Part shown: one piece after another, positions 1-12,216 of the stretch
How positions within the stretch are numbered: position 1 is the first letter of the stretch
Layout: the number at the start of each line of letters is the position of its first letter
Source: Pempheris klunzingeri
Taxonomy: Eukaryota > Chordata > Actinopteri > Acropomatiformes > Pempheridae
Assembly (NCBI RefSeq): GCF_042242105.1
Contig: NC_092028.1
Coordinates: 14,059,338-14,123,337 of the forward strand
Direction: 5' to 3'
Length of the DNA stretch: 64,000 nucleotides
Translations under genes and position numbers: made by a program
The notes under the pieces: model-generated
The model's input: only the letters and a program-made list of their open reading frames with translations
What the model was told of the DNA's origin: nothing
The model's database searches: none

Positions 1-776
1 TTATAGACATGGTTGCAACAGTAGAATACACTGTACTTTGCTCACGACCCACCCAGGTAATAAACCGCACCTATTGGTACAACTTCTTTACAGTTTGTGC
101 TGTATGTAACATGTCTGATATTGTTTTGGAAGCAGGTACGTTTCTGATTTGAGAAACCAGTTAATGACTAAAATGATTAATTTGATCCTTGTGTAATGAC
201 ACAATCCTTAATCCTTAATAATTAAATAAAAGTCATTTTTACTACCATATTTTACGGTGGCTACGCATCACTTTAACAACGGAGCACAACCCACCCCATA
301 ACCTGTAACTGCCAAGCTTAGGGGATTTAAACTTGTTTACTTTTTCAGGCTTCATGACCGTATCAGTTTGTTCCTATTCAAACTCCAATGAAAATCAAAA
401 GCAGATTAGAGATCTGCACAATAAATACGTGTAATTTTTAATAAACCTTTCACAAATTCATGTACTTTAGTAGAACAAGTTAATTTGCATCCATGAGTAT
501 TTTGCGTAGGTACAGGTTTTTGAATCATATGGATTCTAGTGACAGCACTGTATTTCAAAGCAAGAGTGTTTGAGATGAGCAACTGCACAAATCCAACCAA
601 ATGTAAGTTTTTCCTTGAGGGGAACTAAAGGCAAAATTGTGCATTTTCCTTAGGTTTAATTATTACAAGTAACTCTGCTTGGCTGCTTAAAATACTTCAT
701 GACTCTTTTCCTCCAGAAAATTGGAAAAGCAAATACAGTAGTAATAGACGGAAACACCCAAGAGCCAAACAGCTAC
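1..776. other. Left flank, no gene recognised
   Basis: AT-rich sequence downstream of the last hirip3 exon I can place. I searched the minus strand for the conserved hirip3 C-terminus and did not find it, so this is probably intron with the terminal exon(s) outside the window. Confidence 0.4.
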
Positions 777-3712
777 CTTGTGTGGCAATAATGTTGCTGA
801 CATCAAGCTCAGCTATCTCCTGAGCTTCTTCTCTCTTCATTCTGGCTTTTTTGCATTTTTCTTTTGTTGGTTTACCTGTGTGAAAACACATACAAACATG
901 ACGAGTTAAATTGTAAAAAAAAATGACAACTGAACAAATGACACATGTCACAATGTTTACAATTTAACATTCATCACTATCATACGTCAAAACGGGTCAA
1001 GAGACATCAGGATTCGCTCTCTGGAGGCCACAAATATCCTCATTACTCTTTTAACAGAAAATACATTGTCAGGATACCTTATAATGGGAAAATGTAAGTG
1101 TATTTAGGTCTCCAGGCATTTGCACCTAAATGTGCACTTGAATGTGTAGTCTGTTAAAACTTGAATGCATTCCCACTGACCATGGACACCAAGATCTTCA
1201 AGATCCTGCTTCAGAACAGTCACCTGCGAGCGAACAGAGCGACAACCATCGAGGAGCTTCTTGTAATTCCGCCTCACGCCACAGAGAGTGATGTAGCGCT
1301 TGAGCCTCACAACTGCTTTGTTGTCATGCTGTAGGACACACAGGTTGTGAAAAGAAGATGCAACGTTTATTCTGCATCTCTACAATTACCCTAGAACCCC
1401 TTACTTTCTGGTCATTTTCAAAACTTCATGTTTGCTTTTCCAGCATTCATCTCGCAGGCCACCTCTTGACTCCACTCAAAGCACTGAGGGCAAACACAGG
1501 AATGTTGATGTACTTTTACTCAATATGAAGAGTAAGGATAAAGGGTTGGGCATTAACAGACTAAATATTTTGGCTACTTCTTTCTAATTTGTGAAGGATT
1601 ATAAATTGAACCACTCAATTTTGCCTTTTTGAGTAGTTCCCTAAGCACTGCAGCGGATAATACCATGCATTTTGGTGGGCAGCACAAAGCACAATGGTGC
1701 ATAAACTGGTTTTATGTGACCATATCTAAATGTAATCAATTTAACTTAAGTTCAAAGTAAAAACTGATCACAATTCAAACTACAACAACCATTATAACAC
1801 CATCATTATCATACATCACATCAAAACACAATTAACTGAAAGCCACTAAAGCAAATAGCAAAACAAGATCAAGTTTCTTTTTTCTTTTAATAACATCATT
1901 CATGGGCTCACCTTTATACCTTTGGGGTGCTCCTTTTTTTTCACGTTTTTCTTCTTTTCACCATCTTGTTTGTCCTGTTTTGCTTGTCCTTTCCCGCCGT
2001 CCTGCTCATCCTCCAGACTGGGGAGTGAGGACGAATCTGTGTCGCTCTTTTTGATCTCCACCAAGGTTTTTTCTTCTACATAACACAACAGAAAGTTATA
2101 TCGAGCCATACAAAAGAATTGTGAAGTGAATACACATTTATATATTATGGTATATGTAAGTACCAAGTTTGCACAGTCACCTTTTTCATTGTCGTCTGAG
2201 GACTCATTACTGTTGATCTTGTCACTCTTTTCTGTCTTGCTATCCAAAGCTGATTCCTTCTCCTCATCACTCTGTGATTCTTTCTTTCCCTGATTTTTAC
2301 TGCTGATTCCCATCTCTCCAGTCTTTGTAGTGTCTGCTTTCTTTTTCATCTTTTCTTTTGGACTGTCAACACAGTTTGTCTCATTCCCTTTAATTTCCTC
2401 GTCTGTAGAGTCTTCACTGTTCATCTGCTGTTTACCATTTCCATTTGTCTTTTGCTGTGATTTTTTCAACTCTTGCTTTTCATCCTCAGACTCAGATTTT
2501 TTTTGCATCTCCTCTTCACTCTCCTCACTTCCCGTTTTGCAGTCCTCTTTTTCATCCGATTCTGTCATGAACCACACAAAAAGGACAATATTTCATGGTT
2601 TACAAGAGAGCAACACACCTCACTGGAAAGAACACAGACGAGGTGAAGTTAATGAGGTTAAGGTGTTGAGGTTAAGCTTAGGGTGTTGAGTGACTGATAT
2701 TATCTGAAACCACAAGTGCCTTCACTGAGTGGTATCCCAACCAAAAAAGTAAGTAAGTGCAACAGCTGACCTTCCTGGACTTTGGCTATGGATAAATGAC
2801 CACTAGTATCATTTTCTGTGAAATTATCCACATACATAGTACCCATAGTACCACAAAAAGTGTTTTCAAATGCTACTTTTAAAGTACAGGCTGTGGCTCA
2901 AAGGTAGAGCGGGTCGTCCAGATCATTGGTGTTTCAATCCCCAGCTCCTCCAGTCCACATGGCGTCCAAGTGTGTGCATGTGTGTGAATGATTTGTTTCC
3001 TGTATCCTCTATGAATGGCGTGTGAATACTTCAATGTGAATGTAGTGTTAATGTGCTTTCAGTGCTTGTAAAGATGAAAAAGGTGCAAGTACACTCCATT
3101 TACCATAATCACCACAATGACATGAAAATGCTTACAAGGTGGAATAACTTCCCATGCAATAGACATAATTATGCCTCTGAATCTCCACCTCCACCTTCTC
3201 CATCGCCTCATCTGTGGCTAGGTAGCTGCTTTATTCAGTGGAGAGTCAGCGACATTCTTGGACTGCTGAATGCACATCCTACTTAGAGCTGCAAAAGTTC
3301 ATCTAATTGGCAAATATTTTGAAGGTCAGTGAGATGTTTTTGTAATTTTTAAGCACAAATGCCGAAACAAGTGCTTCAGCTTCTCAAATATTATGAGGTC
3401 ATGTCTTAATTTCTGTATTTTATAATCATTGTAAACTGAATATCTCCTTCCAGTTTGGGTTCGGGGGGTAGACACCCTCTCTACATTTAAGAGTAGACTA
3501 AAAACCTTCCTTTTTGACAAGGCATATAGTTTAGGGCTGGACCAGGCCTTAGACCAGCCCCTAGTTATGCTGCTATAGGCTCAGACTGGGAATTCTTGAA
3601 TCCTTAATTTTGAATTCATGAATCGTTGGGTCTCTCTCTAATTAAAGAATCTGGTCTAGACCTGCTCTTCATGTAAAGCGTCTTGAGATAACGCTGTTGT
3701 GAATTGGTGCTA

Positions 3713-3744
<32 letters not shown>

Positions 3745-4642
3745 TTGAATATCTGTGGCAAAAGAAGGCCCATGATGACATCATCAGGGACTGATGGACA
3801 TTTTTTCAGACCAAACAATTAATTAAGAAAATTATCTGCAACTAATCAGAAATGGAGAAAGTCATTACCTGCAGCTCTAGTCCTACTGTTATTGATGTCC
3901 AGGACTTTTTACACGGAGTAACAGACCATGCTACAGACACAGGCATCAAAATATATCCAAACAGTTACACACCTGAGGAGGAGCTTGACTGTGATTTCAA
4001 ACGCGATCTCTTTGCCCTGGAATCATCTTCATCTTCTCCGTCACTTATCTCGTCATTTTCTTTTCCTCTCTTCCTTTTGTTTTGGACCTTCTTGGTCTCC
4101 AACTCACTTCCATTTTCCTCATTGTCCTATCAGGGAAAAAATACACAAGTAAAAAATGCTAATGATGACGATAACAACAGGACTGAATATGATCTCCCCA
4201 CAAAAATCTGAAACATATATAACATAACATAAAGCTTAGGAAACATATTAGCTGTATAGAAAGAACTCTGATACCTGCATTTTTCACCAGTTCCTCTTCA
4301 ACCACCTGTTTCATGAAATTTCTGGCCTCTGGACTTAATGAGTTACATTTCACATGTGCCAGATATTGTTTTTTCAAAATTCCTAAGGTCAGTGTGCTGG
4401 AATAAGACAGTAGAAAGATTATATCACGTCAGTATCAGTAATCAAATTAACAGACAGACTTAATGTGGTAACCTTAAACAGATAGAGGTACATGATCTTT
4501 AAAGTAATTGAAGATTTGGTGTTAAACGTGCAGCTGGTTTCAGTAGTTAAATGACCACTAAAAAGCAGTGTTTAAAGAGGCATGTGCTTGTTGTTAACTG
4601 CCATAGTGTTTTGCCTTAGCTCTTAGTCTTAGTCTAAGTCTT

Positions 4643-4675
<33 letters not shown>

Positions 4676-4790
4676 TCAAAGCGTCTCTCAGACAAACTCT
4701 TGAACTGCACCTCAGGTCTGGCTCATCTCGGACTTGACCACACACAAAGCTTCGGCTACTTTTTGCCTCTTTCTTTGACACCACCATCAT
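777..4790 (-). CDS. hirip3: HIRIP3 (HIRA-interacting protein 3), 3' end missing
   Basis: Histone chaperone of the HIRIP3 family, known to bind histones and HIRA in the nucleus. Coding exons on the minus strand: 4711-4790, 4275-4396, 3973-4126, 2181-2561, 1912-2075, 1181-1328 and 777-875. Exon 1 starts MMVVSKKEAK and joins exon 2 as PDL|STLTLGILKKQYLAH, matching the family N-terminus. The middle exons are Lys/Glu/Ser-rich, with long acidic runs and a basic stretch KRKRGKEND. The C-terminal exons carry RLKRYI..CGVRRNYKKLL and EIAELDVSNII, the conserved CHZ-like histone-binding region. Phases agree at every junction except exon 2 to 3, where one base is left over. The last exon(s) after NIIATQ are not in the window. 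About 382 residues are visible. Family identity is very secure from both ends of the protein; internal splice choices are less so. Confidence 0.92.
2880..3105 (+). repeat. tRNA-derived SINE-like element
   Basis: Lies in a hirip3 intron, opposite to the gene. It has an A-box-like TGGCTCAAAGG near 2894 and a B-box-like TGTTTCAATCC near 2930, the spacing of a type-2 Pol III promoter. A tail follows with GGCGTGTGAATACTTC and a degenerate body of the kind repeated in fish genomes. It cannot fold as a proper tRNA, so it is a SINE rather than a tRNA gene. Confidence 0.6.
3440..3750 (+). repeat. LINE 3' end with GATT tail
   Basis: Contains a short reading frame ending like RLKTFLFDKAYS, then an untranslated tail (GTCTAGACCTGCTCTTCATG, AAGCGTCTTGAGATAACG, CTATATAAATAAA) and a tandem GATT run at about 3724-3748. 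This tail is widespread in teleost genomes. It is 5'-truncated and dead, in a hirip3 intron, opposite strand to the gene. Confidence 0.7.
4645..4674. repeat. (CA)n microsatellite
   Basis: Perfect CA dinucleotide run of about 15 units in hirip3 intron 1. Confidence 0.95.
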
Positions 4791-4880
4791 TTCAGATTGA
4801 CTGTGGCAGCTTTTATTTCCTTTTTGGCGGCGGCGGCAGCGTGACTACGACGCATCCGGAAGTGACGTCAACACGCACAA
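4791..4880 (-). promoter_or_regulatory. hirip3 promoter with joined ETS and CRE sites
   Basis: Immediately upstream of the hirip3 start codon is a short CpG-containing stretch (GGCGG repeats). It holds CCGGAAGTGACGTCA at 4856-4870: an ETS core CCGGAAGT overlapping the palindromic cAMP-response element TGACGTCA. Such ETS/CRE composites are typical of TATA-less housekeeping promoters. The site is plainly visible; its activity and the start of transcription are inferred. Confidence 0.65.
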
Positions 4881-5580
4881 CTCCTTTCACAACTCGAAAT
4901 TTCTCAACGCAATTTTTTATTTTACCGCGATATTATGGGCAGCTATTAGTTGTAACATGCAACGCAACAGTATAAATACTAGTATAGTAAAGGTATAGAT
5001 CTAAGACCTGATCTAAGACCCGAACATTGCATTCATTATAGCCTACATGTCATGATTTTAATGTGAAAATGTGAAAATACACCACTTCACACGTAGTCAA
5101 TTATTAAACTGGAAACTGAAATGGAAAATTGTTTTGATTCAGAGTCTTCTGATTTGAGATTGTTTTTGTGCCATGTAATAGAGTACAGTAATGTTGATTA
5201 TCATCATGCATAGGCGCCTGAGCAATGGAGCAGGCAGAGCAGCTGCACACCCACTTTTAAACTTGGGGGAGCAAACTTGTGTTTTTGCAACTCCAAGTTT
5301 TGATCAGACAACTTTGGACAACAAGTTTGGATCAAAATGAGTTACTCCTGGCTGCTTCGTATGCAGTATGTGGTATCTGGTTATGTCTGGTACTGTAGGG
5401 TATGCTATGATATCGTATGGCATGCACAGTAATCTATGGTATCTATTGTAATCTATGGTTTTCTATGGTATTCTATGGTAATATATGGTATTTTATGGTA
5501 ACATGTGTGTGCGTTGAGTCAGTTTCTCTGTTATACTTGATGGAAAAAGGAAAAAGAAGAAACCAAGAAGCTACGGTTGG
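4881..5580. other. Intergenic region between hirip3 and kctd13
   Basis: No gene seen. Mostly AT-rich unique sequence, ending in the TATGGTA minisatellite listed separately. Confidence 0.5.
5395..5512. repeat. Degenerate TCTATGGTAT minisatellite
   Basis: About ten imperfect copies of a 10-bp unit near TCTATGGTAT/TCTATGGTAA. The reverse complement of the same unit appears at 53.0-53.2 kb next to the V array. Confidence 0.8.
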
Positions 5581-5593
5581 ATTTCATAAGTAA

Positions 5594-5599
5594 TTTATT
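5594..5599 (-). terminator. Candidate kctd13 poly(A) signal
   Basis: AATAAA on the minus strand, 1.2 kb past the kctd13 stop codon, giving a plausible 3' UTR of 5.58-6.81 kb. Other AATAAA copies occur in this AT-rich stretch, so the choice is uncertain. Confidence 0.35.
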
Positions 5600-6812
5600 T
5601 AGAACATTCCCATGAACACTGTTGGACGGATGTTACGTTAGTGCATATTTTAAGGTATTTCAAGGTGGGTTTTTAAAAGGGTCTGAGATACATATTGCTC
5701 TCATTCACTGTTTTCTTTTTCAGTATTCAGAGTGATTAGGTTTACAAATACACAGATGAATATTAGAAAGACAATACTTATCCACTCCCTGAGGGAAATA
5801 AAAATTCAACCCAGAATGAATTGCCTTTATCATCACTGTGTGGCCAATTACTTTGAGCAAATTTCAGTGGTTTGGTACAAGACATAAAGTAAAAGATCAT
5901 GGCTCAGAATAAAATACAATATCAAAGAAATGGTCACGGTTTCTCTTGAAACGTTAAACTAAAATGTAAGTTCACTATTTAGTCATTTACAGGAGTAAAT
6001 TCAAAATCTGATGTGTGCTATAGAGTGCAATCCTATCATTCCAAAAATTAAAACTTGCTTGAGCACTAGTTAACATGAAGATTGCATACAACACATTAAA
6101 TACCAAACAATAAATTAGGTTCATAAATTAATTAATAAAAAACATCTTGAAGCAAAAACATCTTGAAGCAACAGCAGTAATAATTTAAATAAAGAAAATT
6201 GAGCTGCTCAACAATCTCATTCATAAACAACCTCACTAAAATGGCTAATCAGTCTTATTCCAGTGTTAACACATCTGAACTAAACTTGACCATCATCTGT
6301 TCATCAATGTCAGGCAACATTATCTGTCCAACTTATGAAAAGGCAACAGATGTTTCACAACCTGACTAAACAGACGGACACAGTGCTTCCTACAGGTCCA
6401 ACACAGAGGAGGGTGCCAGTGCATATCATTAACACCCACATTAACAGCGGGCTGTCTGCTCTAGGAATAAACTCCACCTATGGGATAGAAGTTCAGTCAT
6501 GTGCAGGAGATTCCTTAACATTTGCAAAGTAATATTTATGCCAGTTTCACGTCCCAGATAATTTTACATGTTTCCTATTCAAATAATATACACAACTTGT
6601 TTTCTTGTAAACAGAAGCATTTTCCGATCTTCAGACGACTCTTACTTCAGTTACAAATCCGCCATCAACCCCTTAAATTCTGCAGTACCGTCTCAAAACA
6701 TTTCATGGAATAACTGCCGAGCTATTGCTATGATCATTTTTCATCCTGCTACCCTCCCAACAGAAAATTAATGTACATGAAGTCACTCTCCCATGTCTGA
6801 TGTTTCACATTA

Positions 6813-9587
6813 TTAGTCCTTATATACAGTTTGCTGACCATGCCCTCTTTCATCGTGCATTATATGCCTCCTGACGTGGATCCGCCTCACTCGCCTGTCA
6901 CCTCCCACAGCGCCCTCTTCCTCCGATGCCAGCGATGAACCTGAGCCTCTTGAATCTAAAAGGTGCAAGCCTCCTGGACCCGATCCTCTGCCGTTCTCGT
7001 AAATGAGGATATTAAGGGTTTCTTCAAAGATTCGAGCCTCAGGAAACTCAACCTAAAAAAAAAAAAAAAAGAAGTGAAGGTGAAAGGCTCCCTATTTGTA
7101 GAATTTATTTGAAATGTGCCGTGTTAAGTCCAGCAGCATTTTCCCCATAGCTTGAGTAGACAGCAGCAGAAGATGCACAGTGGTGATGACTGTGGAAACA
7201 AATGGAAACTAACAAGTAGAATTTCCCTACTATGAATAAATGTCATCAGCAACTTTAAGGAACAGTTCCACATTTTGGCAAATGCACTTATTCACTTTCT
7301 GGCAGAAATCTGGATGAAAAAAAACAATATTACTTTCATATTTGTCTTTTAAATATAAGAGGTTAGCTTAGCTTAGCATGAAGAGTGCTCTGTCACAGAT
7401 GTGTGTTAAAAGGTGTTTTTTAGAGTTGCTGGTGGGCTGGTTTTTATTAACTCTGGACAGAGCTCAGCGTGCTGTTTCCATTCATTTCCCATCAGAAAGT
7501 GAATAACTGTTTCTCAACATGTTAAACTATTGCTTTATGGATTTTAGTGTACACATTGTGTCGTGCTTACTTTGGTCTGCTTTTTCTCTGTGGCATAGAC
7601 AATGGAAGTGCAGCATACTTCAGCAATCTTACGGCCTTCACCATAGAAAGACCAGCAGCAGATCTCATCCCCGAGCACGTCTTTGACAAACAGGACGCGG
7701 CCATTGAATCGCAGCACAAGTTTGTCAAACAGTTCGATGTTCTTCAGCAGGTTGTCGTCAGAGTTGCTGGTCACAGGGAAAGACGAAGAGTAAGCAAGGC
7801 TGAGAAGATTACTCAGCACATTCCACGCAAAATCAAACAGGCGACGGTCAAGAGATCATGTGAAACACTGATCATTTGTTGTGGTAATTTTCTTTTCATA
7901 CTCTGTTGGACATATGCACAATTGGCCTTACTCTTTACCTGGTGTAAGAATATTTGTTGTTTCCTCTGTTGTTCTGCAATTTTACTACCGGCTGTAGAGA
8001 AAAGACACACAAATAAATCTGGGTATTTCTGTAGTTTATAATTCAAATCCACGTAAAAGAGTTGCATGTTACTCACTTAAATCAATTCTTTCACGCCTAA
8101 CATTTTAAAAGTAATGATAAAACATTTCCTTGAGAACTATACGGGACAAGTAGCCGTTTCACAGCTGCTGATCTAACACACACTTTTGCCAGTGGTCTAT
8201 TTGATTGAGGTAAAGTGAAATATTAAATAAAGTTTTACCTTTCTACAAGTAGCAATCATCTTCTGTTCTTCTTTGGCTGAGGTGATCATGGGGATGCGAC
8301 ACACACTTTCAAAAACATCCTTTTGTTTCTGAAGGTAAACACAAAAACATTGTTCTATAGTTGTTTCCATTATGCAGATGCTGATAAACCAGCCAGGAAG
8401 ATTGTGATGGTGATTATTTCAAACAAATAACAAAATTTGACGAGTGCATTCGCTATTATATGGAGGAAATTATGGAATACTTCACTTATTATACTAATAT
8501 TACAGTGTATAAGCATTTGTATGTTTTACATCTGAATTTGTGTATGTTAGAGGCCCCCTGTACATAAACAAAACCACTTAAAATTTCTTAAAAAAAAGAA
8601 AAGAAAGAAGTATTATCTATTTGCCTGCATGGCACTAAGGCAGTGCTGGACTAGTCCCTGGACCCGATAGTACTGGGCCTCCTTGAGAATCTCATCCAGT
8701 TCTTTGTGGTCGTCTGGAAGAGGCACTGAGCCGTCTCGCAGGAAGTTCAAAACCAGTCCGAAATGTCGGCCAGATCTGTCCAAAACAACCCAACCTGGAA
8801 CAGCAGGGATAAATTATTTTGAGTCATTTATATCCAGTAATCTTTTTGTGGTAGGCCCACGGTGTCACAGCTAACAAACTTTGAGCACCCAGTCATTTAA
8901 TGTGGAAACAGATTATTTGAAGAGGCAGCATATTAAGTTAAGAATAGTCTCAGAACTCACACTTATCTTAAGCTCTGACACTTGAGACACACTGCTGTGT
9001 GTGAGAGGCAAACATCTCTCCTAGCAGTCTCATTACAGTATTTTTGATCTCTTCCAGCACAAAACTGGACGGCAGTGTGAGACTTACTGTCCAAGTTCAC
9101 AAAAGTTGTAGGATTACACTCGATTGAGTAAATAACATTTTACATCTTAATGGAACGCGCTTTACGATGAAAGAAGAAGAGTTATGTGTCATTTAGTGCT
9201 TTAGAATTTATATCAATTCAAAACAGGGCTCCTGAAATAGGTATGTTATTAAGATGGCACAAGAAATGTTACTCCAGACTTGACCCTGATATCAACGGCC
9301 CAGCCATCCCATTAATCAGTGTGCTCAACAGACAGACACATCCACTCACCTTCTGAGTCGATGGTAACCTCTGTTCCTCCATTGCATATGTTTCGTAACA
9401 GACTGTCTTCCTTGCTTAATGTCTGGACGGTCGTATAATGCAGCGAGCCACCCACATTTAATTTGACATACTTGCTCCCCAGCAGGCCGCGATTCCTGAG
9501 CTCGTCTGTGTTGTGGAAGGCAGGCTGGGAAACGACAGACTGGGCAGAGTCAGCAGCATCACTGCCAACTGAAGCCTCAGCAGACAT
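6813..9587 (-). CDS. kctd13: KCTD13, BTB-domain Cullin-3 adaptor
   Basis: Substrate adaptor for Cullin-3 ubiquitin ligase; the family (KCTD13, TNFAIP1, KCTD10) is known to target RhoA. Six minus-strand coding exons: 9350-9587, 8625-8794, 8239-8328, 7939-7991, 7571-7766 and 6813-7052, together 987 nt or 328 residues, close to the usual 329. The start is [10 protein letters not shown]; the BTB/T1 domain begins at [16 protein letters not shown] (residue about 40) and continues through [20 protein letters not shown]. The C-terminal half has [34 protein letters not shown] and [18 protein letters not shown]. All phases fit. Intron 2 has a GC donor (CAG|GCAAAT). KCTD13 rather than its paralogues is chosen from the MSAEAS start and from the hirip3/sez6l2/asphd1 neighbourhood. 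Confidence 0.93.
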
Positions 9588-11577
9588 GGGGCTGAGGAGT
9601 CACTTCCTGTCTGTGATACAGAGGAACATGATACAGGTGAAGTCTGGGAAATTCCTGCACACGTGCACTATGTCGTCACCCTTTATGGGCTGCCAAACAC
9701 ACCCCGTTCTAGCTTGTGTAAGGGCAACATAATAATGAAGCAGCTGTTATTACGGGCACCAAACTCTAAAAACTGTACTGAGAACAATGAACATGGAGAG
9801 ATCGCAACATCTCCTTTGCTGTTATGTAAGATGATGGTTCTGCTCATCCTAAATAAAGATGGACAGGGAATGAAGCCCAGAGGGATTGATTTTGTTCAGC
9901 TTTCAACGTCAGGGAATTTAAGCAACTCTTGTTGTGGTCCTCACAGATACATCTGGATCATTTATCTTACTAGAGGGAGGCTTAACAAAAACAGATTCTT
10001 CCATCACAGCCCTCCTCTGCCTTGTGCTCCTTTGTTCTCAACTAACTGGGCAAAATGCAAACGCGTGAAAATACCATAAATGGATTAAATCTTCTCCGTT
10101 TGTGAAAAGTTACAGTTTACCGCCAAGACTTTTCTACACTTGATCTCAGTGGGATGCAGGAAGTGTTGTTCCAGAGCAGCTTTTACTCCTTAATGCATGA
10201 AATCATCCTACATTAGCAGTGGATGCTGCTAATACAGGAAGTAGACTGTCCTGACTGACTGAGGCTCCTCTTGTCCCACGGCAGCGTTACGGTGTTAAAA
10301 CTAGCATCAAAGTTATAGTTAGGTGTTAAGATACATGACGTTAGCAACAACTAAGCGGATTATAACCACAAACACCGCTGGTTCATTAATGATGGTAGAT
10401 GCTAACGGTACTCTGATGCTAATAAAGTAAACACGCACTACATTAGCTTATCATAAATTGTACTTACCACACTGAACATCAAATGTAGCTGCAAAAAGGA
10501 ACTTTGCTAAATTAATCCAAGCCAGCAGACGTTAAATGTGTACACGCTGATCAATCGGTAATCAGCTAGCCGGCTAGTATGAGTAGCCCAAAGCACACAA
10601 ATGAACTCACAACTACTGACAGCTCATTTTAATCGCAGCCAGCCCTGCTAAGCTAAATCAGAGTGGCTAACAACAGCTAGTTTGTTTTGCTACGCTTTCA
10701 GCTAGCAGGGCTCCTTTGTTTTGTGTCACTTCTTGGGTGAAAAATCAAAAACTAACCACCACAAAATGCAAATCGTTACCTTAAAACGACAACTTAAGTT
10801 ATTGAAGATAAAGATTATTAATCGATACCAAATAGGAGAAGCTAAGTAGGTCAGACGGAAACGAAACTAGCACATCAGCTTCCGCTGTTTTCTTCTTCTA
10901 CTGTCAAATTTGTGTAAAACAGCAACTGTACAGTAAAATGCTGCCACCCGCTGGCATGAAATGTTACTAACACTCTCAGGTTACCCCAATAGTTTGTATT
11001 TCTAACATGGATCATACAGTTTCACCTGATTATGAGAGACCACGAAACGAACACAGCTGTAATATAGTTGTAAAATATTCAGTTACATTTTAGTGGAAAG
11101 AATATCAGAAGCAGCGCTTTCTCGTTTGGTTGCTTTATTTTGAAAGTCTTAAGCGGAAGTGTGATTATGATTTTTTGTCTACCTTTACACGAGGTGGACT
11201 TGATAGTTCACTCCTGTATTTAGAAAAAGAATATACTGTATTTTAAGGAATGTATGAATTTAGATGAACTCTCCTCCACTGGTCGCATGGCTACAAATAA
11301 AGCACAGCAATATTACTACAGTTGTTTTGAATAACAACTCATATTACAATGATTGTTGCAAAAACACGGACCCATTACGAAGTTTTCTGATGTGCATTTA
11401 GAATCACCAGCTATTGCCGCCATCTAGTGGTTAAAGTGAAGAACTGTATGTTTTAATTCAGCAAGTTACTGTCAATGTAGCCGTAAAAGCATGCTAAGAC
11501 TTCCGGTAAATACTTTAAAAATAAAATGGCTAAAAGAAAGTGACCACAAACAAACGTACGACAAAACATATCGACAA
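9588..11577. other. kctd13 upstream region
   Basis: No further gene supported. The stretch around 10.85-10.91 kb (GGAAACGAAACTAG, AGCTTCCGCTG) could hold a non-coding first exon and promoter of kctd13, but I cannot place it firmly. ORFs here lack codon structure. Confidence 0.35.
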
Positions 11578-11853
11578 AATATTATACTATACTATACTAT
11601 ACTATACTATACTATACTATACTATACTTTATTTTACTATACTGTACTGTACTATACTATTCTATACTGTACTGTACTGTACTATACTATTCTATACTAT
11701 ACTATACTATACTTTATTTTACTATACTGTACTGTACTGTACTATACTTTATTTTACTATACTGTACTGTACTGTACTGTACTAGTCTATACTATACTAT
11801 ACTATACTATACTATACTATACTTTATTTTACTGTACTATACTATTGTATACT
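11578..11853. repeat. (TATAC)n pentanucleotide array
   Basis: About 275 bp of ACTAT/TATAC units, with higher-order variants in which TGTAC and TTTATTT units recur in blocks. It is open in more than one frame only because of the repeat. Confidence 0.95.
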
Positions 11854-12210
11854 AGGGGTTTTCAATGTCTTGCAGGTACTAATGTTTGCTAATGGCTCAC
11901 CCTTCTGGTGAACACAATGATACACAAACATGACCATCACTACTCAGAGGTAAAGTCATTTTCAAATTGGATTACTGAGTGAGTGGGACACCTTAAATAT
12001 TGGTAAGCAGCCCCCACGCTGAATTTTGTATTTCTCATTGCCCGCCCTAAAACATTACATTTACTGTTCCATTGTGATATTCTTTCTATTATATGAATTA
12101 TACATGTATTAACACAGTGTACGAATTCTCTACCACAAATGTCGGTATAGCCCAGTTATTTGGAAAAATAAAAGCTCATTTGTACAAGATTTACACCATT
12201 CAACAGAGAC

Positions 12211-12216
12211 TTTATT
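12211..12216 (-). terminator. Candidate sez6l2 poly(A) signal
   Basis: Minus-strand AATAAA about 1.25 kb past the sez6l2 stop. The intervening 12.2-13.46 kb is AT-rich with short TA, GT and GA runs (12.79-12.90 kb) and looks like 3' UTR. Confidence 0.4.

Noticed and set aside
2884-2955. Possible tRNA gene
   Set aside because: Boxes A and B are present, but the acceptor and anticodon stems do not pair; better explained as a SINE head.
7547-8041. 164-residue open frame on the plus strand
   Set aside because: It is the antisense of kctd13 exons 7571-7766 and 7939-7991, whose minus-strand reading is conserved and in phase.
9663-10079. 138-residue open frame upstream of kctd13
   Set aside because: Low-complexity composition, no family signature and no splice or promoter context.
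11491-11892. Tyr/Leu-rich repeat protein
   Set aside because: Pure translation of the TATAC array, open in several frames.
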